The notes beneath the pieces were generated by a model, which ran no database searches, was not told the DNA's origin, and saw only the letters and a list, made by a program, of their open reading frames with translations. A stretch of DNA of 64,000 nucleotides from assembly GCA_021018995.1 (NCBI GenBank), contig CM037593.1, positions 6,662,088-6,726,087 of the forward strand, read 5' to 3'. The translations under genes were made by a program, and so were the position numbers. This document shows, piece by piece, positions 36,604-45,402 of the stretch. The stretch comes from Chloranthus sessilifolius. Its lineage: Eukaryota > Streptophyta > Magnoliopsida > Chloranthales > Chloranthaceae. Numbering within the stretch: position 1 is the first letter of the stretch; each line of letters begins with the position of its first letter.

Positions 36604-37671
36604 TTAGTTCTCTATAACACACAATTAAAAGTCTATAAGCATGTGCATCTCACCATTAGTATCACATTTGCCCATAATTTTCTCCTTATTTTTTACATTT
36701 TCCTTAACATTGCTGACATCAGCCAACACTCTTCGCCCAAACTTACTTTTAACTAAATCCAACAAACAATAGTAAACAAATTCTTAATACAAAAGTATAA
36801 ATTTAAGTTTAGTTCTTCATAACACACAATTAAAAGTCTATAAACATGTGCATCTCACCGATAGTATCACATTTGCCCATAATTTTCTCCATATTTTTTA
36901 CATTATCCTACAAAAGAATAACAAAAACATGTAATGTGATCAACAAAACCCATCTATTCTAACCAAAAAAATGCATCATAATTCATAAAACATTAAAAGC
37001 CAATAAAATCAAGTCAACCTTTGCATCATCGGAATCAATCTTGTCAATTCCCTTCTTAATAACATTAATAGGTGCTGATTTCCTTCAATTGAAAGAAAAA
37101 ACGAAATAAATAAATAAGAATAATAATATCAATTCACTGATTGACAACTTAAAAGCATAAAAAATCGCGCTCACCTTGTCACAACCATTAAAGGCTTTCT
37201 TTTGATCTTCCTGCCACAGAAAATAAAAAATAAAAAACACAAAATGAAGATCATAATTATATTCAGAAATTCAAAAAAAAAATTAAAATTAGAAAAAAAT
37301 AATAATTAAAATGAAAATTTAATAAAAATTATGGATGGAGTATTACCCGGCTTCTGCGTTAATCGGTCTACGAGACGGACCGATTACCTTCTCGACATCC
37401 GAATAAATCTTAAGATCTCCAAAACCAACTGTTTCGAGAAAATTCAACGAAAAATCAAAGAACAAACACGTAAAATATGAAAAAATAAATAAATAATTTT
37501 TAAAAATGGGAGACGTACCATTCTTGAAATTGCCGCAATGATCGGCAATTGAAGGTTCATTAGCCTTAGTTTTTCCCTGATTTCCAGCAAAAACCAGCTT
37601 CATTAACGAATTCAACGGCTGATATTTAAAATTTTGGGGGCATTTGATTTACTTGCCTTGAATGATACCAT
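23256..37671 (-). CDS. CYCB3-1: Cyclin B3;1 (CYCB3-1), 29 coding exons, ~774 aa
   Basis: Exons (minus strand): 37657-37671, 37519-37576, 37347-37428, 37175-37210, 37019-37082, 36859-36907, 36654-36752, 36392-36485, 35739-35774, 35581-35616, 35417-35474, 32518-32572, 32314-32395, 32169-32201, 31702-31746, 31560-31614, 31416-31464, 31191-31281, 30971-31006, 30828-30863, 30671-30731, 27219-27521, 26603-26725, 25622-25711, 25359-25520, 25179-25238, 24987-25085, 24103-24281, 23256-23394. They sum to 2325 nt, in phase, ending TGA. Cyclin-box signatures: HLEVVEYVDDIYQYYW, MRGILINWLIEVHHKF, VELFDRFLS, GLTALLLASKYEDFWHP, FRLNAPTPYVFMLRFLKAA, SLLCASAIYVARCTL. The C-terminus reads KVTHEKFMSSDRS. B-type cyclins activate CDKs at G2/M, and B3;1 acts in mitosis and meiosis. 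The N-terminal half carries D-boxes and a KEN box for APC/C destruction. Intron 1 has a GC donor. The gene identity is firm. The small N-terminal exons rest on splice-site, phase and repeat consistency. Confidence 0.9.
23839..24102. other. Part of the last cyclin intron
   Basis: The 708-bp intron 23395-24102 carries no recognisable element or exon. This piece includes a CACGTGTGATCATGATCCACG inverted-type word but nothing I can name. Confidence 0.3.
24545..24968. mobile_element. Foldback MITE, GTACCT-type family, in a cyclin intron
   Basis: Imperfect palindrome of about 420 bp. The left arm has AGATTCTTCCTTC, AACCTGGGTTT, ACCGTTGAC, GATGGAGAT and ATCTTGAGATCAT. The right arm carries the complements (AAGGAAGAATCTT, GGGTTGTGAAGG, GTCAACGGTT, ATCTCCATCGTC, ATGATCTCAAGA). 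The ends GAGTACCTTT / ATAGGTACCC match the GTACCTCTA ends of the copies near 39.3 and 42.2 kb. Sits wholly in the intron 24282-24986. Confidence 0.75.
26769..27151. mobile_element. Non-autonomous DNA transposon with CATCCGGA termini in a cyclin intron
   Basis: Inverted ends: ATACATCCGGACGTAGCCC(A)GAGGGCTGCGT at the left and, inverted, GGGTGTAGCCCTCTAGGGCTACATCCGGATGCAT at the right, about 35 bp with few mismatches. The core has no protein domain. I could not fix the target duplication, so the superfamily is open. Confidence 0.7.
28996..29315. repeat. Two-copy tandem duplication, ~159 bp unit
   Basis: GTGTTTCATAATAAAACTAAT begins at about 28996 and GTGTTTCATGATAAAGTTAAT at about 29158. Both continue through CATAGGTTGATT, CTTTCCAGTTCATGG and GGTCAACCAAGGATAAAAG-like wording. 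Moderate divergence between copies, so older than the neighbouring microsatellites. Confidence 0.85.
29326..29725. mobile_element. Tourist-like (PIF/Harbinger) MITE with TAA target duplication
   Basis: Inverted termini GAGCATCTCCAACC (29326) and CGTTGGAGATGCTC (to 29725), flanked on both sides by TAA (29323-29325 and 29726-29728). The 3-bp TWA-type duplication and GAGCATCTCCAAC end are hallmarks of this widespread plant MITE group. Element length 400 bp, no coding capacity, inside a CYCB3-1 intron. Confidence 0.9.
30671..32572 (-). repeat. CYCB3-1: CYCB3-1 N-terminal exon block, copy 2 (ten exons)
   Basis: Exon lengths 55, 82, 33, 45+55, 49, 91, 36, 36, 61 match copy 1 (58, 82, 36, 64, 49, 94, 36, 36, 58), with one exon split in two here. 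Phases agree at every matching junction. Peptides also match: GRTRASL / GKTKANE, VGTGGLNTYSENEKF / VGFGDLKIYSDVEKV, KMASKPPMVIR / KIKRKPLMVVTR, NKSEKIL / KNMEKIM, GRKTLVGISS / GRKVLADVSN, QLRNRSSDGSKL / PLRNRLSDGSML, KTQSGK / KTHHGK. The D-box equivalent is RKTLVGISS, with Ser in place of the final Asn. Protein divergence is high, so this duplication is old. Confidence 0.88.
31839..32129. mobile_element. TAGTCACC-type MITE in a cyclin intron
   Basis: Starts CATAGTCACCAAATTC, ends GAACCCCGACTTGTGACTATGG. Internal AAATTCGTGTGTTTTAAA and CTCCGATTTTCCTC words. Reverse complement of the NEN-intron copy (shared TTCGGCAATAATTCGGCGAGG). Located between exons 31702-31746 and 32169-32201. Confidence 0.75.
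33838..33898. repeat. (TA)n microsatellite in a cyclin intron
   Basis: About 30 TA units in the intron joining the two duplicated exon blocks. Confidence 0.95.
34905..35372. mobile_element. hAT-like MITE, right end TATCAAACAGGGCC
   Basis: The right end reads GTTATCAAACAGGGCCTAA, the classical terminus of plant hAT-type MITEs. Inside, AATTCCA/TGGAATT words recur on both strands (GGTGGAATTGAATTGCCAATT, TGGAATTACAATTCTAGGG), forming weak foldback. The left end is eroded and not fixed. Confidence 0.55.
35875..36000. repeat. Diverged single unit related to the 3.8-6.0 kb tandem array
   Basis: GTCCTCCAATGGAGGATGG, CACATGGAGCTCCATCTGGC and GGCATTGCATAGATCATTT parallel the array words CCTCCATGGAAGGACGAT, CACGTGAAGCTCCAAATAGC and GTGCATTGCTTAGATCATTT. 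This small palindrome-bearing module is therefore dispersed, and the array amplified it locally. Confidence 0.6.
36100..36291 (-). other. Unplaced Lys/Ser-rich open frame in a cyclin intron
   Basis: The minus-strand frame reads MKKVRSSKVSKKGRRASSK, then SKKMPCVTSN and LRGKCINQL, protein-like in composition and following a good pyrimidine-rich acceptor region. However, its natural donors do not restore the phase needed between exons 36392-36485 and 35739-35774, and the second exon block has no counterpart. It may be an abandoned or alternative exon. The model leaves it out. Confidence 0.35.
36434..36910 (-). repeat. CYCB3-1: Young tandem duplication creating a fused D-box/KEN exon
   Basis: Two near-identical units: about 36434-36707 (including a private (TA)n tract at 36528-36598) and 36708-36910. 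Each spans the D-box part of one exon, an intron, and most of the neighbouring exon. The seam joins GCTGATGTCAGCAATGTTAAG directly to GAAAATGTAAAAAATAAGG, so exon 36654-36752 reads RRVLADVSNVKENVKNKEK. Near-identity of intron as well as exon bases shows the event is recent. The extra 99 nt keep the reading frame. Confidence 0.9.
37611..37622 (+). promoter_or_regulatory. MSA-like AACGG motif in cyclin intron 1
   Basis: TTCAACGGCTGA contains the AACGG core of the mitosis-specific activator element (consensus YCYAACGGYYA), with two mismatches. It lies about 45 bp inside the transcript from the start codon. MSA elements bound by three-repeat MYBs drive G2/M genes, including plant B cyclins. One such short match can be chance. 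Confidence 0.25.
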
Positions 37672-39315
37672 TTTCGCTTTTTTCTAGGGTTTGTTGTCTG
37701 CACTCTGCACTGTAAAAGGGAGTTAAAGAGAAGAGAATTCAAATGAAGGTTCACTGAGAAGACCGCGTTTTTGTCTAGGAACGAAAAGTATCGAATGTGT
37801 GTGCGCGAAGCACTGACGATTGTACATGCTTCATCAATTCTTTACACGTGTCAGTTAAACATATCAATCCGAAATTTCCAAATACCAAGTGTCAGTGTGT
37901 AGAGAAGAATCTTATAGGGCTCTCAATGGGCTGGGCCGGGCCAGATTTTCCGCATCTGGTCAGGAAAAAGGGGTACTTTCTATTAAGCAAACTTGGCTCA
38001 AAAAAAGTGATACTTTCTATCAAAGTTTAAAATTTCAGATTTCGTTTCGATTTTGGTGGGTATCGAAGCAGAAATTTCAGCCGAAATCTTCCTTCAGTAC
38101 CGAAAACTACCAAAATTTAGTGTTTTCGTTTCGGTTTCGGTGGGGACAAAAACTGAAACATTTCGATTGAAATTTTAACATTTCAACCGAAATTTTGAAC
38201 CATGCTTTCTATCAAGCAAACCCGACCCGATATCTGAATCGGGCTAAATATGTTGCAACCCAGATCAATCCAGGTTGGGCTTAGGTTGAGTGCTCCAACA
38301 CCAAGCCTGTACCTGGCCCGTATATATATAAAGTTATAAAAACAATATTTAATTAAATATAATTTATTTAAATGTCCTCCTCCCTAAGATTAATCATTAT
38401 CGGTTATAATCATTATGCAACCATTGTCATTTCAAACAATCGTTGTTCGTTATAATTATTGTGCAACAAACTAAAATAAAATGTTATTTAAATGTCCTCC
38501 CTAAGATTAATCATTGTCAGTTATAATCATTGTGCAACCATTATCTTTTCAAATAATCGTTGCCCCTTATAACTATTATGCAATAAACTAAAATAAAATA
38601 TTTGAATAAAATCATGTATCTAAGCCTCTATAATGTTAATATAATTATTTAATTAAATTTTTTAACTTTCTTCAAATTTTTATTAGAAAAAAAATAATTT
38701 AAAGCCCAACCAAATTTTATTAGAAAAATCGCAGCCCGAGTTAGGGCTGGGTTAAAAATTTTGAAAACCCGACCGGGATAGGTTGGGCTGGGCTGAACCC
38801 CAGCCCGGCCCTAATCCAGCTCATTGATAGCCCTAAGAACAATATTAAAACTCCCACCATCTCACTCTATATACCGTCGGGTTAGGAGCTTTTAATATCC
38901 TATAAACGAGGGTTGATAAAGCATGTATGAGATGTTTTATACAATCTAGTAAGTAGCAGTGACTAGTGAGCATGACAGTTTGGCTTAGCCCCATCTACAT
39001 TACGCTCTGCTAGCGGGACGTCTCGTTTGGTGTACATGTGTGACACGTGTACTGAATTGATGACCCATGCACTAGCACCAAATGTGCTGCATTAGTGGTG
39101 CAGACAGGTCCCATTGGGTCGGGTCAGTCAACCTGATCTCGACCCGCCACCATGTCAACCCAGACTCAACCCAACTTGTTTATCAAAACCCGTGACCTGT
39201 TTAGTAGGATCCTGAGTCAAGTCGAGTCAGGCAAACTAGGTTAAAATATAAGGCGGGGAGCCGGTCAAGATCAAGTCATAGAATCTAAACTCAAACCTGG
39301 CCCATTTTTTAAAAT
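37672..39315. other. Upstream region of CYCB3-1
   Basis: Just upstream of the start codon lies TTGCAGAGTGCAGACAAC-like leader on the minus strand, with AAAATGG start context. Beyond that: a GAAATTTCGG-type repeat (about 37980-38210), GGGCC-type patches (38220-38320, 38690-38830, 39110-39300), and a tandem duplication (38365-38600). No TATA box stood out. Confidence 0.45.
38365..38602. repeat. Two-copy tandem duplication, ~120 bp unit
   Basis: TTATTTAAATGTCCTCC, CCTAAGATTAATCATT, TATAATCATT and CAATAAACTAAAATAAAAT-type words occur twice in the same order. The copies differ at several bases. Confidence 0.8.
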
Positions 39316-39709
39316 GTACCTCTAAACGCGCCCAAGTTAGAAACCCCTTCAAACCCATTGATTACTTCGGATCAGATAATGGAGATTGTTTTCCACTCTG
39401 ACCTTTCAAACAATGAATCTTGAAATAATGGCACACCTATCAGACCCTCAGTCTGTGATTTCATGTATCAAATATCCCCAAAAAATTGCCCTAAAATCAC
39501 GTTTAAGCGTGATGTGTGCCATATGGTTCAAGGACAATTTTTTTGGGGATCTGTGACATGCGGAATCACAAACTGACCATATGATAGGTACGCCATGATC
39601 TCAAGATCCATTGTGTCCAAGATCGAGGTGAAAAACGATCTCCATCATTTGATCCGAAGCAATCAATGAGTTTGAAGGGGTTTTCGATATGGGTGCATTC
39701 AGAGGGACT
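39316..39709. mobile_element. Foldback MITE, GTACCTCTA-type family
   Basis: Left end GTACCTCTAAACGCGCCC, right end (inverted) GGGTGCATTCAGAGGGAC. The long arms pair throughout: CAAACCCATTGATTACTTCG with CGAAGCAATCAATGAGTTTG, GGGACA/ATCCCCAAAAA centre. T6A-rich words flank both sides (TTTTTTAAAAT left, TTTTTTAAATT right) and may be the target duplication. Confidence 0.8.
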
Positions 39710-39721
39710 CTTTTTTAAATT

Positions 39722-39899
39722 AGTTAGTCTACAATAAGTGTCCATCCATCATGGATGGACAAGACAGTTCACAAATCTCTATGACTGCATGATATGCATG
39801 GACTTCCAATGCATGGAAGTTCATGCGTGTCATGCAGTCATACTGATGTGTGGACTACTTTACTACACATGATGGGTGGACACCCATTGTAGACTAACT
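39722..39899. mobile_element. Palindromic MITE with AGTTAGTCTACAAT ends
   Basis: Inverted ends AGTTAGTCTACAATAAGTGT and ACACCCATTGTAGACTAACT. The interior is also a near-perfect hairpin (GACTGCATGATATGCATGG ... TCATGCGTGTCATGCAGTC). It is bracketed by a 15-bp direct repeat, ACTCTTTTTTAAATT, at 39707-39721 and 39897-39911. It inserted at the very edge of the preceding MITE. Confidence 0.85.
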
Positions 39900-39954
39900 C
39901 TTTTTTAAATTGGTTCAAATTTTCAACCCAACCCAATGATAAAAAAAAAAAAAA

Positions 39955-40889
39955 GGGAATTTATCATATCAACCCTATCAAGTTACCCTTTTCCGCTAGA
40001 GACCCTATAGTTTCACCTTTTTCATAATTGGCCAGCTTGAAGCCAAGCCAATTCCAGCTAACGTAAAAAGTCTAAAATACCCCTTCGTATACCTTTTACT
40101 GTTCCACATAGTTTAAAAATAAAATATATGATAATTTCAATATTTACGCGACGTGAAACATCATTTATGTCGTCTGATTTGAAGGTCATAATGAAAAGAT
40201 CAACAATGTTAAAGAACAACACGAAACATGCTCTTTATCATCTGATTTTTCATAATCAACTATCAAATTTCATAATCAACTATCAAATGGGATGATAGGC
40301 TCAACTAATGAATCGTTATCGATCAAACAACAAATCGTCACTACTCTGATAACCAATCTCCACCGGCTCTGATAACCAATCTCTATCGCTCTAATAACAA
40401 AACTTCATCGCTCTGATATCCAATCTCCACCACTATGATATCCAATCTCCGCCGCTTTAATAACAAATCTTTACCGCTATGATAATCAATCGTCACCACT
40501 CTAATAACCAATCGTCACCACTCTAATAGCCAAAAGTATTTTAATTTAAAATTATAAATTTACAGTTTGCATTGTAGTTGAGTCGGTTAGGATACTTTCT
40601 TGACTTAAAAGAATCAGATGATAGAGAGCATATTTCGTGCAGATCTTTGATACTTTCTTGACTTCAAATAAGACGACATAGATAATGCTTCATGTCGCGT
40701 AAATATCAAAATTAGCAGATACTTTATTTTTAAACTATGTGGAACAGTAAAAGGTGTAAGAGGGGTAATTCAGACTTTTTATGTTGGAACTTGACTCGGC
40801 TTCAAGCTGGTCGGTTATGAAAATGGTGAAAGTATAGGGTCTCTGGCGGAAAAGGGTAACCTGACAAGGCCAATCTTGTAAATTTCCCT
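39955..40889. mobile_element. Mutator-like foldback element with long inverted repeats
   Basis: Terminal inverted repeats of about 245 bp, roughly 80% matching: left GGGAATTTATCATATCAACC.. to ..TATTTACGCGACGTGAAAC, right the complement (GTCGCGTAAATATC .. AACCTGACAAGGCCAATCTTG, AAATTTCCC). Both sides are flanked by runs of A (39941-39954 and 40890-40899), compatible with a 9-10 bp duplication. Long TIRs beginning GGGAAATTT and that duplication size fit non-autonomous MULEs. The core holds a 22-bp minisatellite. Confidence 0.8.
40335..40535. repeat. 22-bp minisatellite, about nine units
   Basis: Units are variants of CTCTGATAACCAATCTCCACCG (shown here as CTCTGATAACCAATCT + CCACCG): CTCTAATAACAAAACTTCATCG, CTATGATATCCAATCTCCGCCG, CTCTAATAACCAATCGTCACCA and so on. 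The array lies in the loop of the surrounding Mutator-like element, so it probably grew after that element inserted or was carried by it. Confidence 0.9.
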
Positions 40890-41049
40890 AAAAAAAAAAT
40901 CTAAACTCAAAGTTGGTGTGATCCAATTCGTCAAAAGTTTTAACCCAAACCTGACCCAACCCAACAGGTCAAAATTTTGAACCCAAATGGTGGTCTGAAA
41001 AGGAAGAGGAATCCCTATATTAAAGGCGGAGATACCGGGAACCACGAAG

Positions 41050-42000
41050 ATTACATCAATTAGCTCATTAGAAGGACTAATTAGCTCCTCTGGGGTTTTC
41101 TTTTGTTGAAGTTTTTTTCCAGTTCTAGCTTTTGTAGAAATAACTAAAACTTAATATTTTTGTTTGTTTGTTATGTGGAGCATGGATTATTATATTGATT
41201 AACAATTCTGTCACAATGGTTAGAGAAAGGACAATACTGTTAGATGAAAGAGCTAGATGTGCTTGATAGCTTGTTTGATTGATTGAATACATGTGAAATG
41301 CTTGAGAATGACTATGATTTCTCCATGAAAGACTTTCGAAGAACTGTCGTGCCTTAAATTTGACTACTCTAATGAATTAACTTACTCGTTCGATTGATCT
41401 ATTGAGTGGACTTGACCTGTCTGTACCCAATGACACATCTAAGTTATATTGTTAAGATAGTACACAAGGTCATTGTAGATAAGATACCCTTACCTTGTTA
41501 GAGCTGATGGATCGAGCTGGGTCGAATTTGGACCCGACTAAAAACTAAGACTACATTTGTGTCACTCAATTTGACTTGACCTAACCTGGCTCGGACCCAA
41601 GTTAAGTTTGGATTTGATCTGGTCTACATGGTTGAACCATAGGCAACCCAGATCCAACTTGTATATATGTGACTTAACCCTAAGGGAGATTAAGGTAAAC
41701 TTCAAAGCCCTTTTCATATGAAATTTACTAGGTACTTTTACTACAAATCGAAGCAAGCACATGATTCGAGACACAGGTCCAGGCTAGACCCGTTTGAGGC
41801 TGAGGTGGAATAGGTGCTATCAACGGCTTTCGCGCTAGTGCGCTCGACCCTTGCTTGATGGCTTCAAAGAACGCACCGAAGTGCGCCAGCGCACCCAGCA
41901 AACGAACAGGCAGGTTGCATTTGGCCCTACCAAATTACTAGTGGGTGCCTACAATGAAAACTGTCGAACAAACGATAGTGATCATTTTTCATTCTAATGT
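41050..42000. other. Intergenic, GGGCC-type traces
   Basis: No gene. 41500-41640 and about 41760-41800 contain diluted GGGTCGAATTTGGACCCGACT-type words. The rest is AT-rich unique-looking sequence. Confidence 0.4.
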
Positions 42001-42262
42001 TTTACACAATGGATCTGGAGACCATGGGTATCCCATCAGACGGTTAAATTCTTTATTTTGTGTGGGAGATCTCAAAACATGGCCCTAAAATCATTTGAGC
42101 ATGATGTGTGTCATGTGATTTTAGGGAACTTTATGGTCTCAAGATCCATTGTGTGGAAGATTGCAATGAAAATTGATCACCATCATCTTATTCAACTCAA
42201 TCAACAATTTTGAGTGTAGGGGTCCACCAGTAATTTGCTAGGCGCATTTAGAGGTACCCAAT
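42001..42262. mobile_element. Foldback MITE, GTACCTCTA-type family, short copy
   Basis: CACAATGGATCTGGAGACCAT pairs with ATGGTCTCAAGATCCATTGTG, and CCCTAAAATCATTTGAGCATG with CATGTGATTTTAGGG. The right end GGCGCATTTAGAGGTACCC is the complement of GTACCTCTAAATGCGCC. The left end is less clear. Confidence 0.65.
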
Positions 42263-42422
42263 TTAAAAACCATTGTATGCAATAGAATCTTAACTTTAAC
42301 TTTCCTATATTGACATGCACCTTTGGGTATCTTATATCCAATGATTTTAAAATCAGTTGAACCATTTTGGGTTTAATCGTTTTGACCCGACCGAACCCTT
42401 TATGTTATATTTGAATGTTGCT

Positions 42423-42598
42423 AACCAATAGGGAGTGTTGTGGCCTGGACCATGCCTCAACAAGTGGAGGTTATGAGTTCGAATCTCATCCATTGTTGGC
42501 CACTCGCAGAGTGTTATCCATACTAACTAGTACATATGAGGTGCGGGTGTTGTATGTACCCGGGGACTTAGTCGGATGCTATAAGAGCCCAATTATAC

Positions 42599-42646
<48 letters not shown>

Positions 42647-42648
42647 CC
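42423..42648 (+). mobile_element. tRNA-type SINE with TA-rich tail
   Basis: The body starts AACCAATAGGGAGTGTTGTGG and contains a good RNA polymerase III B-box, GAGTTCGAATCTC (42476-42488), with a candidate A-box about 40 bp earlier (TGGCCTGGACC). It ends in a (TA)n tail. Flanking direct repeats AATGTTGCT (42414-42422) and AATGTTACT (42649-42657) match at 8 of 9 positions. Such structure fits plant SINEs. The 92-codon open frame over it is not a gene. Confidence 0.6.
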
Positions 42649-42971
42649 AATGTTACTCCCTGCAAATCATGTGATGATAAATTTTTTGTTTAGTAGTATA
42701 ATAGTTGTGGAAATTAATACTTTTCTTCTATCAATAGGTCTCATTAGTGCATATGTTTATTGATTTGGATTATCCTACTTTCATAGATGAAGGGATTGCA
42801 AACTCTAACCAATTGCCAAAAACTTTACTCATATAACTAGGGCTGTCAACGGCCCGAGTCAGTTTAGGCAAAATAGCATATACCCGATCGAACCCTATTC
42901 AATGAGTTAAAGGTATACCGTACATCTCAAACCCGAGCTAACACCCCACCCGATTTGACCTTATTGAAAAC

Positions 42972-45402
42972 TGTGACATCCCCAAAGTGATACATCGGAT
43001 CTATATGCTCATCTAGAGATGTCGCATTACATAACATACATAATTAACAACAAAAGATAAAGTATATGATGAAATAATGATTCAAAAATATAGCACAACA
43101 TAATGTAAAGCATAAAATAGATCTTCATTCAATATAAAGCAATATGAACCATTAAAAATTATTAATTGACTACTCATAAATTAAATGCAATCAATAATGC
43201 ATCTATAACTCAACTAAAAGTCGTAATAATCCTCAAATAAAGTTATAAGTAAAATCTAGAATTAAATGATCTAACTCTCCAATGATGAAACCACTTCTAA
43301 CGCTCGAAACCATCTTCGTTCAAGTTTCAGTTAACATCATAAATTCCACGTTAGAAGCTCTTGTATTCAAATCATCCTCTAGCCATCTCATTGTAAACAA
43401 TGAAGATATGAGTTTAAAAGAATTTTGTATGTGTCAGTCATGGTATCACTAATACAAGAAATTTGTATACAAGTTTTATACGAGCAATAATAATTCAATG
43501 GTACATAGTGAGAAACAATGAATACTATAATCATGACATATATAAGCAATATAAGATAATAAACAAAAATTTTACATTGGTGCATGGCATTGTGACTTGT
43601 TCATGTCTCTAGCCTAGGTTTTTGTGTGGTTCTTTTTATAATTATTATTTAATGCAATGCAACATGAATCTTTTTCATAATTATTATTTAATGCAATGTA
43701 ACATAAATCTTATTCAATTGATCATGGATAATCTTTGGTCCATTGTCCCAACCTTTACCTTTTCCGTACATTGACTGGTCTAAGGGCTTCTATATGACCT
43801 TCACCCTTTCGTACATCGAAAAATATAGTTACAATAACATATAATAGACTACTTATCCATTGAGTCCGAGTTGGATACGGCATACATATTTGTTAATGTT
43901 TTTATGCATTATATCTTTATTAAGTCATTTTCTTCCTTTCTTTTCATCATATCTTATCTTTTACTTTAATTAGTAAACTTAAATCTACTCATAATCTGTT
44001 ATGATATTTATTTCATTCATTGTAACATGATTTGGTCTTGTTTGAACATAAATCTTTTCACTTTCGCATGCCTATGAGATGCACAAATTATGATCCGCAT
44101 GCCCATGAGATGCGTGCCCATGAGATGCACAAATTATGATGTAAAACTCTAAAAACGTAATACAATATTTAAGTTTATTTAATCTATAGCATGGTTCATA
44201 ATCAGGGTCTCAAATTATCAATTTACTTGTATGAATCATCGAAGTAATATGAACGTTAACATAACTTTCATGGGAGTGTGCCATGACATAAGCATCATAA
44301 ACAACATGTAATTTGCTAAGTAACGATGATATAAAATACATGAAAGACAATATAAAAGTGACATGAGACAATAGCATGCATAAAATTAGAGAAAAAACTC
44401 AAATTCACATTTTCTGAAGCAGTGTGCTCGTGCGAAATCAATCTCCCTTTTGCGGCTTTCTCACGATATCAAATCCGACCTCTCTGTTCAAAATCACTCA
44501 CGCGAAACTTAGAATTTGTGCGCGCTAATCTGTCGTGGACACGAATCTCTGGTTTGGAAACCAGTGTTACTTGTGCCCAAATCAAAGTCCATTTGATCCA
44601 AAATCCATCCAATATCCTTAGATCCATCTCATATCATTCCAAAAACAAAAATAAGCATTATAAATTGATTATAACATTATTTCCTAAAATTTGGATATAA
44701 TTCAATCTTATCCTAGCATGATACCTATTTTTATGTATTTTAACACACTATGATTTCTCCATATATCTAATCCTTAGCATAAATTGACGTAAAATAGGCG
44801 TAGATCTTTCTTTAATTCGTTATGAAGCTTTCGATCTCGAAAACGCAAAAATCCTTCCTGTTCTTCAAATACTTATCTTCAAAAACTTTAGGGTTCTTCA
44901 ATTCTTTTTCTAAATGTCATTTTTTCTTTCTAGAGCTCTCTACTCTCTAAAATTCTAAGGCTCTCTAAAGTTTTGTAACAAGTAACCCAACCTTTCTTCT
45001 CTATCTTTAATTATAATCTAGGTCTCCTAATTGAAGTCTACTTCTAATATTAGAATTGATTATGGGTCTTAATGAGTTTTAAAATTGGGTCCAAATAATC
45101 TACTAATGGTTCATTCCTAACTCAATTTGCTAATGGGCCTAAGTATTTACTTAATATCTTCAGCCTAACCCATGGGTTTTAAAGGTCCATTAATCTTATT
45201 AATCACACCTTAGTTATTACTAAAGTGCAGTTAAAGATGTCATAACTCTATTAATACGATTAATCACTTAAAATTAATCATTCTCTCCTAATAGTGATTA
45301 GTTAAGTGTCTCAGACAATTAAATTCAAAATAATCACCATCACAAACTCAAACAGATGCAAACATAACAACACATAGCTAACTAGAACTTTTGGTCGTTA
45401 CA
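42972..45402. mobile_element. Solo LTR (2431 bp), probably Ty3/Gypsy-type
   Basis: Begins TGTGACATCCCC and ends GGTCGTTACA, with TG...CA termini, and is flanked by a perfect 5-bp duplication AAAAC (42967-42971 and 45403-45407). No internal retroviral-type genes are present, so this is the product of recombination between two LTRs. It carries small internal duplications near 43635-43710 and 44070-44140. The clean duplication suggests moderate age. Confidence 0.88.

Larger units (their letters stand above)
35417..37576 (-). repeat. CYCB3-1: CYCB3-1 N-terminal exon block, copy 1 (ten exons)
   Basis: Copy nearest the start codon. It encodes GKTKANEPSIADHCGN, VGFGDLKIYSDVEKV, KIKRKPLMVVTR, KSAPINVIKKGID, DNVKNMEKIMGKCDT, then the young fused exon and the D-box exon (RKVLADVSN, PLRNRLSDGSML), KNKSERSSLLQT, KTHHGKSPCGPR and RAQESQNIVDGNSLSR. 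Its last exon and the last exon of copy 2 share both acceptor (CTAGTAG) and donor (GTATGTAA) surroundings. Confidence 0.88.

Noticed and set aside
42415-42693. 92-codon frame read as a small gene
   Set aside because: It covers the SINE body and its TA tail, and the poly-YI end is the microsatellite.
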